Origin: a virus
Strand: one strand, 5' to 3'
Length of the DNA stretch: 32,602 nucleotides
IMG/VR virus record: IMGVR_UViG_3300044710_000031
Span: 1-32,602 of that record
Under the pieces are notes generated by a model. That model was not told the origin of the DNA. It saw nothing but the letters and a program-made list of their open reading frames with translations, and did not search any database. A program made the position numbers and the translations under genes. Below are positions 12,343 to 20,020 of this stretch, piece after piece. Each line of letters opens with the position of its first letter. The stretch's first letter is position 1.

Positions 12343-12636
12343 ATGGGCTGGGAAACCGCGAAGAAAAACCCCGCCTACAACCAGGCCGCATGGCGACGCG
12401 CACGCAACGACGCCATGCGCAGCGCCAACTGGCGCTGCGAGATCCGCATCCCCGGCATCTGCATCGGCGCCGCCACCCAGGTCGACCACATCGACCAGCT
12501 CGCCAACGACCCAGGACACACCAAGCTCCGTGCCGCCTGCGCACCCTGCCACAAGCACGTCACCGCACTGCAAGGCAACGCTGCCCGCGGTCGCGGGCCG
12601 ACAGACCCCGCACCGCTCGACAGGACGGCATGGTGA
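12343..12636 (+). CDS. HNH endonuclease
   Basis: A 97-residue protein from ATG 12343, with a near-perfect ribosome site (AAGGAGGG). The zinc-coordinating and catalytic residues of the HNH fold are visible: an N-terminal Cys pair (CEIRIPGIC), the central 'QVDHIDQL' (His as general base) and 'CAPCHKHVT' at the C-terminal part. HNH proteins beside terminase genes cooperate with terminase in cos-type packaging (HK97 gp74 is the studied example). The location immediately before a 181-bp gap and the terminase genes fits that role. Confidence 0.9.
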   Translation: MGWETAKKNPAYNQAAWRRARNDAMRSANWRCEIRIPGICIGAATQVDHIDQLANDPGHTKLRAACAPCHKHVTALQGNAARGRGPTDPAPLDRTAW

Positions 12637-12637
12637 A

Positions 12638-12651
12638 TGAATACTTATACA
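12638..12651. promoter_or_regulatory. ArgR-box-like site 1
   Basis: TGAATACTTATACA matches the ARG-box core TGAATWWWWATTCA at 12 of 14 positions. It lies just past the HNH stop codon in an AT-rich patch. The binding factor is inferred only. Confidence 0.4.
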
Positions 12652-12744
12652 GTCATGCCACCATGTGTGGTCACCGTCCGTGGTCAGAAGTCCAGTGGGA
12701 TCCCGCCCTACAGAGCGACGCCCCTACTGTTCCCCCCCTCCACG

Positions 12745-12760
12745 GCCCGGTTTTCCGGGC
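12745..12760 (+). terminator. Short GC hairpin, possible terminator
   Basis: GCCCGG-TTTT-CCGGGC, a 6-bp stem with a T4 loop. It may end the HNH transcript or be part of the packaging site. Confidence 0.4.
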
Positions 12761-12786
12761 GTCACGTCACAGACGGTGACTAGCGA

Positions 12787-12800
12787 TGAATATTTATGCA
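12787..12800. promoter_or_regulatory. ArgR-box-like site 2
   Basis: TGAATATTTATGCA matches the ARG-box core TGAATWWWWATTCA at 13 of 14 positions. It lies 18 bp upstream of the small terminase ATG and 149 bp from site 1. Two such AT-rich words in this GC-rich DNA are conspicuous. Confidence 0.5.
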
Positions 12801-12817
12801 GGGGTGGCCACGTGGCG

Positions 12818-13186
12818 ATGAGTCCGGCGGAACGCCAGCAGCGCAGGCGCGACAAGCTCAAGGCCGCACAGGGTGCCCTCGAGGCGGTTCCAGAGCCGGT
12901 TTCGCGGGTAATGGTCGCGCCTGACGTCGAGAAATGGCTCGCAGCGGTGCCCGACGGGGTGAATCCGGGCCTGATAGCCATGGCGCGGGCCCTTGCGGCC
13001 ACCCTGGATGCCGGCAAGGCCGCTCATCCGGCTGTTGCCGCCGAGTTGCGGCGGACTATGGGCGCGATACGTGCCGAAACCCGGGAGATAGCCGGCATGG
13101 GCGGCGAGAAGGGCGGCGGAAGGCCGGTGAGCCGCCTCGCTGAGCTGCGTGCGTCGCGCGCCACGTCGCAGCGGGGTAAGCGCTAG
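12818..13186 (+). CDS. Terminase small subunit (probable)
   Basis: A 122-residue protein. The ATG at 12818 follows GTGGCG; an in-frame GTG at 12812 is an alternative, and longer starts run through the intergenic palindromes. A basic N terminus (SPAERQQRRRDKLKAAQG) is followed by 'LIAMARALAATLDAGKAAHPAVAAELRRTMGAIRAETREIAGMGGEKGGGRPVSRLAELRA', the helical oligomerisation pattern common in actinophage small terminases. The position after HNH and next to the large terminase supports the call. It converges on the inverted large terminase; the two stop codons share the palindrome CTAG at 13183-13186. Confidence 0.7.
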   Translation: MSPAERQQRRRDKLKAAQGALEAVPEPVSRVMVAPDVEKWLAAVPDGVNPGLIAMARALAATLDAGKAAHPAVAAELRRTMGAIRAETREIAGMGGEKGGGRPVSRLAELRASRATSQRGKR

Positions 13187-14706
13187 GCGAGGATGCGGAT
13201 GCGCGGCCGGCGCGGCTCGGGCAGCTGCAGGGCGAGGCTGACGGCCCCGGCGGCGGCGTAGGCGGCGTCGACGTGGCCGCCGCCCTTGCGGGTGAACCGC
13301 CAGCCGTCACCGCTGGAGAGCTTGCCTGCGCCGCGCACGTGAGCGTCGAGGAGCGGATCGCCGGGGTGGACGACCTGGCGGCCGCGCACGAGATCGGCGA
13401 GTTCCTGGCATACCTCGTTGACGCGGTTGCCGGTGAGCTCGGTGATGTGCGGCCGGCCGGGCTCGGCCTGGTCGATGGTGACGGCCTGGTCGAAGGAGCG
13501 CATGATGGTGGCGAACGCGGCGCCCGGGCCGGTGGGGTACCAGCCGATGACGCAGGGTTTCATGCGGGCGAGGGTGGCGGCGAGCTCGGGGCGTGCTGCT
13601 TCGGCTGAGTCCCATGCGGCGGCGATCTCGACGCGGGGGCGTCCGTCTGGCTGCCTGGCGGCTACGGCGAGGGTGACGTGCTCCCCGTCGGGGGCCGCGT
13701 CGACAACTGCGGCGGCGCGTTTGCGGAGCGCCGGGGTGTCGCGGATGCTGCTGGCTGGGTCGGCGCCGTCTTTCCAGGCGCTGTAGGAGAGTGCGCCGTC
13801 GAGCTGGTCGACTTTCTGGCAGAGGACTTCGGTGCGGAAGACGGCGGGGGGGTCGGTGACGAGTGCGGTGCGGATGGCGGCGGCGGAGACGGTGTAGCCG
13901 AGGCCGGGGTTTGCCTGGCGGATCTGGGTCCAGTCGTCGATGGGGCAGTCGTCTTCGGCGGACCACTCGAACAGGCCGATGCTGGGGTCGCGGCCAGATA
14001 GTGCCGCGTCGCGGAGCTGGTTGAGGACGACACTCTGGTCGTCTCCGGCGTTGGACATGGCCCAGATCTGGGCGTGCAGCCGGGCCATGGTGGTCTTGGA
14101 CAGGGCTGACCAGGCCTGCCAGTTGCGCTGCTCGCGGAGCTCGTCGATGTTGAGCTCGTCGATGGACAGGCCGCGGCCTGCCTTGCGGTTGGAGGCGGCG
14201 ATCTTGTACCGGCCGCCGGCGGCGACGTCGTACCACTCGTCTTCGTCGTCGTCGGCGGTGATGTCGCGGTCTTCGGCGACGCGGAACCATTCGTCGCCGT
14301 TGACGCGGCGTACCTTGGCGAGTTCGGGGGACAGCTCGCGGCTTGACTCGATGGTGTCGAGGGACATCTGCCACTGCTCGCGGGCCAGGGATACGTCCTG
14401 GGCGACGCCGAGGATGAGTTTCGCGCCGTCGACGTAGAGCCGCCAGAGGCTGATGGTCCGCTTGCATGTCGATTTCCCGTTCTGGCGGGCGACGAGGACG
14501 ATGACGACGCGGAACCGGTAGGTGATGTCGGGGTTGAGTTCGAGGGCGTGGATGGCGAGCCAGCGCTGCCAGGGCAGGAACGGCTCGCCGATGATGTCGG
14601 CGAACTCGGCGGCCTCGTATCCGCGGCTGGTGCGGCGGCTGAGGGGGCGCAGCGGCGGGGTGAACAGCCGTGGCTCGGTCCGGCCGAGTAGCTTGCGCGC
14701 CGCCAT
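13183..14706 (-). CDS. Terminase large subunit (inverted)
   Basis: A 507-residue minus-strand protein. The packaging ATPase has Walker A at residues 73-80 (ARQNGKST, preceded by VVIVLV), a Walker B-like segment around 179-189 (GLSIDELNIDE) and the coupling-type 'IWAMSNAGDD' near 214-223. The C-terminal half, with 'AAAVVDAAPDGEHVTLAVAA' and 'CVIGWYPTGPGAAFATIM', corresponds to the RNase H-like nuclease domain. Length is normal. It translocates concatemeric DNA into proheads and cuts it. It is the only convincing minus-strand gene in the window; small terminase and portal on either side are on the plus strand, so this gene appears inverted relative to the usual order. The start ATG (14704-14706) has a weak AGGT ribosome site. 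Confidence 0.95.
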   Translation of the reverse strand: MAARKLLGRTEPRLFTPPLRPLSRRTSRGYEAAEFADIIGEPFLPWQRWLAIHALELNPDITYRFRVVIVLVARQNGKSTCKRTISLWRLYVDGAKLILGVAQDVSLAREQWQMSLDTIESSRELSPELAKVRRVNGDEWFRVAEDRDITADDDEDEWYDVAAGGRYKIAASNRKAGRGLSIDELNIDELREQRNWQAWSALSKTTMARLHAQIWAMSNAGDDQSVVLNQLRDAALSGRDPSIGLFEWSAEDDCPIDDWTQIRQANPGLGYTVSAAAIRTALVTDPPAVFRTEVLCQKVDQLDGALSYSAWKDGADPASSIRDTPALRKRAAAVVDAAPDGEHVTLAVAARQPDGRPRVEIAAAWDSAEAARPELAATLARMKPCVIGWYPTGPGAAFATIMRSFDQAVTIDQAEPGRPHITELTGNRVNEVCQELADLVRGRQVVHPGDPLLDAHVRGAGKLSSGDGWRFTRKGGGHVDAAYAAAGAVSLALQLPEPRRPRIRILA

Positions 14707-14858
14707 TTGTCGGTTACCTACAGCACGCGGACAGCATGAAGCGGACTAATGTGCGTCTCACCTGCGGCGCGCCGATCCGGTTCTTTTAGGTTTTCCACAA
14801 TTCGAATGCTAGCCTGACCTCGTGATCTTCCTGGGCAAGCCGGACATGACGGTGTTAC
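14707..14858. promoter_or_regulatory. Divergent control region between large terminase and head operon
   Basis: About 150 bp between the leftward terminase start and the rightward head genes, with a conspicuously AT-rich patch (14781-14810). TAGCCT (14810-14815) fits the actinobacterial -10 form TANNNT and lies 6 nt before GTG 14822, a spacing typical of leaderless transcripts. No good -35 is visible. A leftward promoter for the inverted terminase is expected here but could not be located. Confidence 0.5.
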
Positions 14859-15122
14859 GTGGTCGCCGCCACGGCTCCTGGTGCGCGACGTTCGCTCGTC
14901 GGCAAGGTGATCGCCCGCTGTCGCGGTGCGGCGCGCGGGCGGCATCCGTCTGCTATCGCCGCGTTCGCGGTGAAGGCCCGCGAGCACGTGGTGACGGTGG
15001 CGGCGCTGGCGTCGGCTGACTTCGGCGCTTTCCAGGTCCACATCCCTCACCTGGGCTTGGCCCCTGGATGGACCGTGGTCTGCGCGTCGCTGCTCGCGCT
15101 TGACTTCGCGATCGGCGGCTAG
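14859..15122 (+). CDS. Small protein upstream of portal, probably membrane-associated
   Basis: The frame 14859-15122 encodes 87 residues ending 'REHVVTVAALASADFGAFQVHIPHLGLAPGWTVVCASLLALDFAIGG'. Two hydrophobic stretches (VVTVAALASADFGAF and WTVVCASLLALDFAI) suggest membrane association. Proteins with this ending are commonly found immediately before actinophage portal genes. The start is uncertain: GTG 14859 has no ribosome site, while a probable leaderless start at GTG 14822 (VIFLGKPDMTVL) is in a different frame, which would require a frameshift near 14850-14950. The stop lies 2 nt before the portal ATG. Confidence 0.55.
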   Translation: MVAATAPGARRSLVGKVIARCRGAARGRHPSAIAAFAVKAREHVVTVAALASADFGAFQVHIPHLGLAPGWTVVCASLLALDFAIGG

Positions 15123-15124
15123 CC

Positions 15125-16528
15125 ATGTCGCTGATCGGCAAGGCGCTGGCGCTGCGGAACGCCGCGCCGTCGTTGCCGCCGGTCCCGGTCGGCGCTGCTG
15201 ATGGCGGCGTGTCGCGGCTGGCGTCGGGGCTGATCGGCGGCGGCGTGAGCCAGGACGCGGCCTACCTGCGCGCGTACAAGAGCCAGGGCACCGTCTTCTC
15301 GAACGTGTCGCTGCTGGCGGAGTCGACGGCGGGCCCGCAGTGGCGGCTGTTCCGCTCGCAGCAGGACGGCCGGGTGCGCTACACCACCTCCGATCAGGGC
15401 AGTGACCAGCGCGTCGAGGTGGTGCGGCACGCTGCGCTGTCGCTCCTGAACCGGCCGAACCCGTTCTGGTCGCGTTTCAAGCTGTTCGAGATGTCGCAGT
15501 TGTGGCTGGATCTGACCGGCAAGTCGTACTGGGTGATCGACAAGCGGGGCGGTGTCCCGATCGGGATCTGGCCGGTGCGCCCGGACCGGATGCATCCGGT
15601 GCCGGACCCGGACCTGTACCTGAAGGGCTGGGTGTACCGGTCGCCGGACGGCCGCGAGCTGATCCCGCTGGCCGTCGATGACGTCGTGTTCAACGCGCTC
15701 CCGGACCCCGAGGACCCGTACGGCGGGACGGGCCCGGCTCAGAGCGTGCTGACGGAGATCGACGGCAACCGCTACGCCAGTGAGTGGAACAGAAATTTCT
15801 TCGCCAACAGCGCGCGGCCGGACGGCGTGATCCAGGTCGACAAGCGCCTGTCGGATGAGGAGTGGGATGAGCTGACCGACCGGTGGCGCGAGGCGCACCG
15901 CGGCGTCGCGCGTGCCCACCGGGTGGCGGTGCTCGAGGCGGGCGCGACGTGGCAGGCGACCAGCACGACACCCAAGGACATGGACTTCGGGAACCTCCTG
16001 AGCACCGGCAGCGACCGGATCCGGGAGGCGTGGGGTGTCCACAAGGTGATGACCGGGATCGTGGAAGACGTCAACCGGGCGAACGCGCAGACCGGTGAGG
16101 AGATCTTCGCGATCTGGAAGATCAACCCGCGGCTGCGCCGCTGGCGCGACGTCTTCAATCACCAGTTCCTGCCGATGTTCGGCCAGACCGGCCAGGGCGT
16201 CGAGTTCGACTTCGACTTCCCGATGCCCGTCAACCGGGAGCAGGACGCGCTCGAGCTGACCAGTAAGTCAACGGCGGTGAGCGTGCTGGTGAACGCGGGC
16301 TATGACCCGCATGACGTGCTCCAGTTCGTCGGGGTGCCGGACATGAACGTCGTCGAGCAGGCGACACAGCAGCCCGCGCTGCCGCCCGGGTGGGTTGTCC
16401 CGCCGCCCGCGGGCGCACCGGACGCCACGGCGGCCGCGGCGATGGAGCGGCTGCGCGCCTCGGCGGGATGGGACTCTCCGGCCTGGCGCGAGCTGGCCGC
16501 CTACAACCGGATCGGAGCGCGTTCGTGA
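15125..16528 (+). CDS. HK97-type portal protein
   Basis: A 467-residue protein, normal for the family. It shows the phage portal order: 'VFSNVSLLAESTAGPQWRLFR' near 57-77, 'HAALSLLNRPNPFWSRFKLFEMSQLWLDLTGKSYWVI', 'IGIWPVRPDRMHPVPD', 'YGGTGPAQSVLTEI..NRYASEWNRNFFANSARPDGVIQ', and 'DMDFGNLLSTGSDRIREAWGVHKVMTGIVEDVNRANAQTGEEIF', which belongs to the crown/stem part. Portal dodecamers form the DNA entry pore at one capsid vertex and bind terminase. It is the first large gene of the plus-strand head operon; the protease start overlaps its stop (GTGA at 16525-16528). Confidence 0.96.
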   Translation: MSLIGKALALRNAAPSLPPVPVGAADGGVSRLASGLIGGGVSQDAAYLRAYKSQGTVFSNVSLLAESTAGPQWRLFRSQQDGRVRYTTSDQGSDQRVEVVRHAALSLLNRPNPFWSRFKLFEMSQLWLDLTGKSYWVIDKRGGVPIGIWPVRPDRMHPVPDPDLYLKGWVYRSPDGRELIPLAVDDVVFNALPDPEDPYGGTGPAQSVLTEIDGNRYASEWNRNFFANSARPDGVIQVDKRLSDEEWDELTDRWREAHRGVARAHRVAVLEAGATWQATSTTPKDMDFGNLLSTGSDRIREAWGVHKVMTGIVEDVNRANAQTGEEIFAIWKINPRLRRWRDVFNHQFLPMFGQTGQGVEFDFDFPMPVNREQDALELTSKSTAVSVLVNAGYDPHDVLQFVGVPDMNVVEQATQQPALPPGWVVPPPAGAPDATAAAAMERLRASAGWDSPAWRELAAYNRIGARS

Positions 16529-18126
16529 CCGTGTACCCGCTGAAGTGCCGTATCCGCAACGAGGGCGGCTCGACTCGCGTCGACGTGTACGACGACATCG
16601 GCGGCGGCGGCTGGTTCAGCGACGGCGTGTCCGCGGCCGACTTCGCGAACCAGCTCGCCGCGATCAAGGGCGCGCTCGAGGTGCATATCAACTCGGCGGG
16701 CGGCGATGTCTTCGACGGCATCACGATCGGCAACTCGATACGCGGCCACAAAGGGCCGGTGACCACGGTTGTCGACGGCCTGGCCGCCTCGATCGCCAGC
16801 GTGATCGCCCAGGCCGGCCAGGAGCGGGTTGTGGCGCCCGGGTCGATGCTGATGATTCATGACGCGTTCGGCGGCTGCATGGGCAACGCCGGGGAGATGG
16901 CCCAGATGGCCGCGACGCTGGACAAGGTGTCGGGCAATCTGGCCTCGATCTACGCGGAGCGGTGCGGCGGCACGCCGGAGGACTGGCGGGCCGCGATGAA
17001 GGACGAGACGTGGTACACCGCTGACGAGGCGGTTGTCGCGGGGCTGGCCGACAAGGTGTCGGGTGAGCAGGCGGAGCTGCCTGCCGGGCTCGACGTTGCC
17101 GCGTTCACCGCGGTCCCGGGCCGGATCGCGGCGCGGCTGCGGTCGATGCCGCAGGCACGGGTGCGCGCCGCGGACGACGGCGACGCCGCCGGCGACGGCC
17201 AGTCGTGCAAGACGTGCGCAGGTACCGGCCGTCTGAAGCACCCGTCGACGGGCAAGGCGAGCGTGAAGTGCCCGTCGTGCAAGGGCTCGGGCACCTATAC
17301 CCCAGGCGGCGGAGACGACGCCGACGATGACGACGGCGGCATGCAGAACGCCGCGGACGACGGCCAGGACGATGACGACGCCACCGAGGAATGCAACCTG
17401 TGCCACGGGTCGGGGAAGATCCGCGATGGTCATGTGACGTGCCCGCAGTGCAAGGGCACCGGCCGGGTGCCGGAGGGCAGCCAGGACGACGACAAGCCGT
17501 CTGACCGGGCGCGGAACGCGGCTGGCGACGAGGACCTGGGCGATGGTTGGGTGCGGGGCGCTGACGGCACGGTGCGGTTCGACCCGGACGGCGACGGCGA
17601 CGACGACTCGACGCCCGAGGGTGACACCGACCATGACTACTTCGATCCGGACGGCAAGCAGATCAAGCCCATCCCGCCGTGCCCGGTCGCGAAGGACGCG
17701 GCCGAGGAGCAGCTGTGGGCGTTCTACCGCCTGGCGATCCGGGACGCCGACGGCAAGGTCGACAACTCGCCGTGGGACGGCGGCAAGGCGATGGCGAACG
17801 GCACGGCATCGGATGACCCGGCCGCGTTCTTCGCCGGGATCTGCGCTGGCCAGAAGGCGGGCGACAAGTCGACGCAGGCGGCGTGGGCGCTGCCGTACAA
17901 GTACCACCCGGACGACCCGCCGAACGCGGCCGGGGTGAAGGCCGCGCTCGGCAGGCTCCCGCAGACGCAGGACCTGACGAACGAGGCCGAGGCGAAGAAG
18001 ACGCTGCAGGCAGCGATGAAGCAGGTCAACCCGGACTACGAACCGGAAGACAGTGCACGGCAAGCCCTCTCCGGCGTTGACCTGGGACGGCTCGGCAACG
18101 CCTTGAAGGAGGCGTTTGCCTCATGA
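16525..18126 (+). CDS. ClpP-type head maturation protease with DnaJ-type zinc motifs
   Basis: A 533-residue protein from GTG 16525. Residues 1-200 are an S14/ClpP-like prohead protease: 'INSAGGDVFDG', catalytic Ser about 89 (DGLAASIAS), catalytic His about 112 (MIHDAFGG) and 'ETWYTADEAVVAGLAD' carrying the likely acidic residue. Residues 228-312 hold four CxxCxGxG-type motifs (CKTCAGTG, CPSCKGSG, CNLCHGSG, CPQCKGTG), the pattern of the DnaJ zinc domain, separated by an Asp-rich stretch. Residues about 390-520 ('EEQLWAFYRLAIRDADGKVDNSPWDGGKAMANG' to 'ALPYKYHPDDPPNAAGVKAALGRL') form a helical domain often found at phage protease C termini, possibly scaffold-like. It cleaves capsid precursors during maturation. 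The zinc insert is unusual. Confidence 0.9.
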   Translation: MTVYPLKCRIRNEGGSTRVDVYDDIGGGGWFSDGVSAADFANQLAAIKGALEVHINSAGGDVFDGITIGNSIRGHKGPVTTVVDGLAASIASVIAQAGQERVVAPGSMLMIHDAFGGCMGNAGEMAQMAATLDKVSGNLASIYAERCGGTPEDWRAAMKDETWYTADEAVVAGLADKVSGEQAELPAGLDVAAFTAVPGRIAARLRSMPQARVRAADDGDAAGDGQSCKTCAGTGRLKHPSTGKASVKCPSCKGSGTYTPGGGDDADDDDGGMQNAADDGQDDDDATEECNLCHGSGKIRDGHVTCPQCKGTGRVPEGSQDDDKPSDRARNAAGDEDLGDGWVRGADGTVRFDPDGDGDDDSTPEGDTDHDYFDPDGKQIKPIPPCPVAKDAAEEQLWAFYRLAIRDADGKVDNSPWDGGKAMANGTASDDPAAFFAGICAGQKAGDKSTQAAWALPYKYHPDDPPNAAGVKAALGRLPQTQDLTNEAEAKKTLQAAMKQVNPDYEPEDSARQALSGVDLGRLGNALKEAFAS

Positions 18127-18209
18127 AGACGTGCGTGAAAGTAATCACGGCGGCGGCGGCCTACCTGATTTCCCGCCAGCCCCAAAAGGCAGAGAGGGAG
18201 TTGGTGTAG
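18123..18209 (+). CDS. 28-residue small ORF between protease and capsid
   Basis: ATG 18123 overlaps the protease TGA (ATGA), and its TAG directly abuts the capsid GTG. The sequence is short, hydrophobic then charged (CVKVITAAAAYLISRQPQKAERELV). Its AGAGAGGGAG tail serves as the capsid ribosome site, so it may act mainly as a translational coupler. Confidence 0.4.
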   Translation: MKTCVKVITAAAAYLISRQPQKAERELV

Positions 18210-19736
18210 GTGACAGCGGTGATGCCGGAGACCGGCGACGAGCTGGAGGAGCTGTTCCACGATCCCGCGCGGCTGAGCGCCGCCGTGGAGGATGGCGGCG
18301 TCGCCGGCCTGGTGCGGAACTATGCGGAGAAGTGGGCCGCGAGCAAGTACGGCCCGCAGATGCAGGCGCAGCTGCAGGAGCAGGCGCAGCTGGGTATCCA
18401 GGAGTTTTTCCAGGATCAGGCGCAGCGGAACGGCGCGGTGCCGCGGGATGGTTTCCGGCCCGGCATGGCGCTGGACCTGCTGCAGGGCCGGCGTAGCCCG
18501 CGTCGTCAGCGGGCGGTTGCGCGCTCGAGGGTGCGGAACGCCTCGGACCTGTTCGACAAGCAGGGCCTGTTCGCCGAGCGGGCGCTCGGTGCCTCCGACG
18601 ACATCGACAACTCGGAGTACGCCAGCGACCTGAGGAAGTTCGTGTGGGCGACGATCAAGGGCCAGCACGTCGCGGCCCGGGACGGCGACAGCGAGCTGGC
18701 CGAGAAGCTGCTTGGCCTGAAGAGCAGCCTGGCGAAGACGCTGGAGATCCGCAACGCGGGCATGTCCGAGCGGGTGCCCAGCGAGGGCGGCTTCCTCGTG
18801 CCGGAGACGCTCAGGTCCGAGATCCTGGCGCTGGTGCTTGAGGACGCGGTGATGCGTCCCGAGGCTACCGTCATCCCGATGGACTCGCTGCGGGTGCCGC
18901 TCCCGTCGATCGACGACACGTCGCACACCTCGACCGTGTTCGGCGGCGTGGCGGCCGAGTGGACGGCTGAGGGTGCGGCGCTGACCATCACCGCGCCGAA
19001 GTTCGGCCGGGTCGTGCTCCAGGCATCGAAGCTGACCGCCTTCACGCAGATCCCGAACGAGCTGCTGCAGGACTCGGTCTCGCCGATGGACGTGTGGTTC
19101 AACACGTTCTTCCCGCAGGCTGTCTCGTTCTTCGAGGACTACGCGTTCCTGATGGGCACCGGCATCGACGAGCCGGAGGGCCTGCTGAGCTGCCCCGGCG
19201 CTGTCACCGTACCCGCGACGACGGCCGGGAAGATCGCGCTGACGGACGTTATCGCGATGCTGGTGCGGCTGTGGCCGCCGTCGCTGAAGCGGGCTCGCTG
19301 GGTGTGCAGCCCGGATGCGTTCGGCCAGCTGCTGGGCATGGGGCTGATCGTCGGCAGCACGGCGATCGCGCCGCCCGCCATGCTCGGCGGCATGCAGGCG
19401 ATCGAGATGCCCGCCAACCTGCAGACCGACGGAATGACCTTCAAGATGCTCGGCATCCCCGGCCGCGTGTCGGAGAAGCTGCCTTACCCGGATGCGTCCG
19501 CCGGCGCTCAGCCGGACGGCGCCCTGGCCTTGTACGACCCGACGGGCTATCTCATCGGGGATAGGCAGGCGATGCAGGTCGCCTCTTCAGCGGAGTACAG
19601 CTTCGCGAACGACGAGGTGTCCTACCGCATCACCCAGCGGCTGGACGGCCGCGGCTGGCAGCGCAGCGCGCTCACTCCGGCCAACGGATCACCTAGCACC
19701 CTGTCCATGATCGTCAAGCTCGGCCAGCAGACGTAA
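18210..19736 (+). CDS. HK97-fold major capsid protein 1
   Basis: A 508-residue protein from GTG 18210; AGAGGGAG lies about 8 nt upstream. Residues 1-185 form a long helical, charged N-terminal part (a scaffold-like delta domain, 'QMQAQLQEQAQLGIQEFFQDQAQRN') that the maturation protease would remove. From 'SERVPSEGGFLVPETLRSEIL' (residue 186 on) the HK97 fold begins: P-domain helix and strands, 'TAFTQIPNELLQDSVSPMDVWFNTFFPQAVSFFEDYAFLMGTG', and ending 'YRITQRLDGRGW' with 'LIGDRQAMQVASS'. It self-assembles into the head shell. A second capsid-type gene follows at 20021. Confidence 0.95.
   Translation: MTAVMPETGDELEELFHDPARLSAAVEDGGVAGLVRNYAEKWAASKYGPQMQAQLQEQAQLGIQEFFQDQAQRNGAVPRDGFRPGMALDLLQGRRSPRRQRAVARSRVRNASDLFDKQGLFAERALGASDDIDNSEYASDLRKFVWATIKGQHVAARDGDSELAEKLLGLKSSLAKTLEIRNAGMSERVPSEGGFLVPETLRSEILALVLEDAVMRPEATVIPMDSLRVPLPSIDDTSHTSTVFGGVAAEWTAEGAALTITAPKFGRVVLQASKLTAFTQIPNELLQDSVSPMDVWFNTFFPQAVSFFEDYAFLMGTGIDEPEGLLSCPGAVTVPATTAGKIALTDVIAMLVRLWPPSLKRARWVCSPDAFGQLLGMGLIVGSTAIAPPAMLGGMQAIEMPANLQTDGMTFKMLGIPGRVSEKLPYPDASAGAQPDGALALYDPTGYLIGDRQAMQVASSAEYSFANDEVSYRITQRLDGRGWQRSALTPANGSPSTLSMIVKLGQQT
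18764..18811 (+). repeat. 48-bp direct repeat, copy 1
   Basis: Identical to 20170-20217. It encodes SERVPSEGGFLVPETL in both capsid genes. Exact identity here, while the flanks diverge, suggests gene conversion or recent duplication. Confidence 0.9.
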
Positions 19737-19745
19737 GGAGGCCTG

Positions 19746-20006
19746 ATGTTCGTCAAGCTCACCAGTGACAACACCGGCTGGACGCAGGATGTCGGCAACA
19801 CGACTGACACGTACTACCGGTTGGAGGATGTCCCCTATCTGGAGGTCAGGGGACCTGCGCCGAATAACTCGCTGTACTACATCGGCTGCGAGGCCTCTGA
19901 CGTGACCGTCTTTCTGGAGCCGAGCTATGCAACTCAGGCAGACGCCGAAGCGGCTCTCGACGCGTTCGTCGTGACCGCTGACGCGGGCGGCCTGACCGGG
20001 CTCTGA
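19746..20006 (+). CDS. Small protein between the two capsid genes
   Basis: An 86-residue protein. ATG 19746 has a strong ribosome site (TAAGGAGG at 19735-19742). It is beta-rich at the N terminus ('MFVKLTSDNTGWTQDVGNTTDTYYRLEDVPYLEVRG') and acidic/Ala-rich at the C terminus. Position between two capsid genes suggests a capsid-associated role such as decoration or stabilisation, but no recognised domain supports this. Confidence 0.7.
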   Translation: MFVKLTSDNTGWTQDVGNTTDTYYRLEDVPYLEVRGPAPNNSLYYIGCEASDVTVFLEPSYATQADAEAALDAFVVTADAGGLTGL

Positions 20007-20020
20007 CGAGGCGACTGGGG

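Larger units (their letters stand above)
12637..12817. other. Intergenic region, candidate cos/packaging site
   Basis: 181 bp between the HNH endonuclease and small terminase genes, without a convincing ORF. It contains the two ArgR-box-like sites near its ends, a 9-bp inverted pair (GTCACCGTC 12670-12678; GACGGTGAC 12772-12780), the repeated word GTGGTCA and a GC hairpin. HNH-gap-TerS order is where actinophage cos sites are usually found; the nick position cannot be fixed from sequence. Confidence 0.45.

Noticed and set aside
12665-12817. N-terminal extension of the small terminase through the intergenic region
   Set aside because: The extension is Pro/Ser/Arg-rich, crosses the palindromes and an ArgR-like site, and has no ribosome site; ATG 12818 is preferred.
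14791-14799. TTTTCCACA, one mismatch from a DnaA box
   Set aside because: A single isolated near-match without iterons; more likely a chance word in the divergent promoter region.
16501-18063. Minus-strand ORF of 520 codons opposite the protease
   Set aside because: Antisense shadow of a well-supported protease; Val/Arg/Ala-biased composition without motifs.
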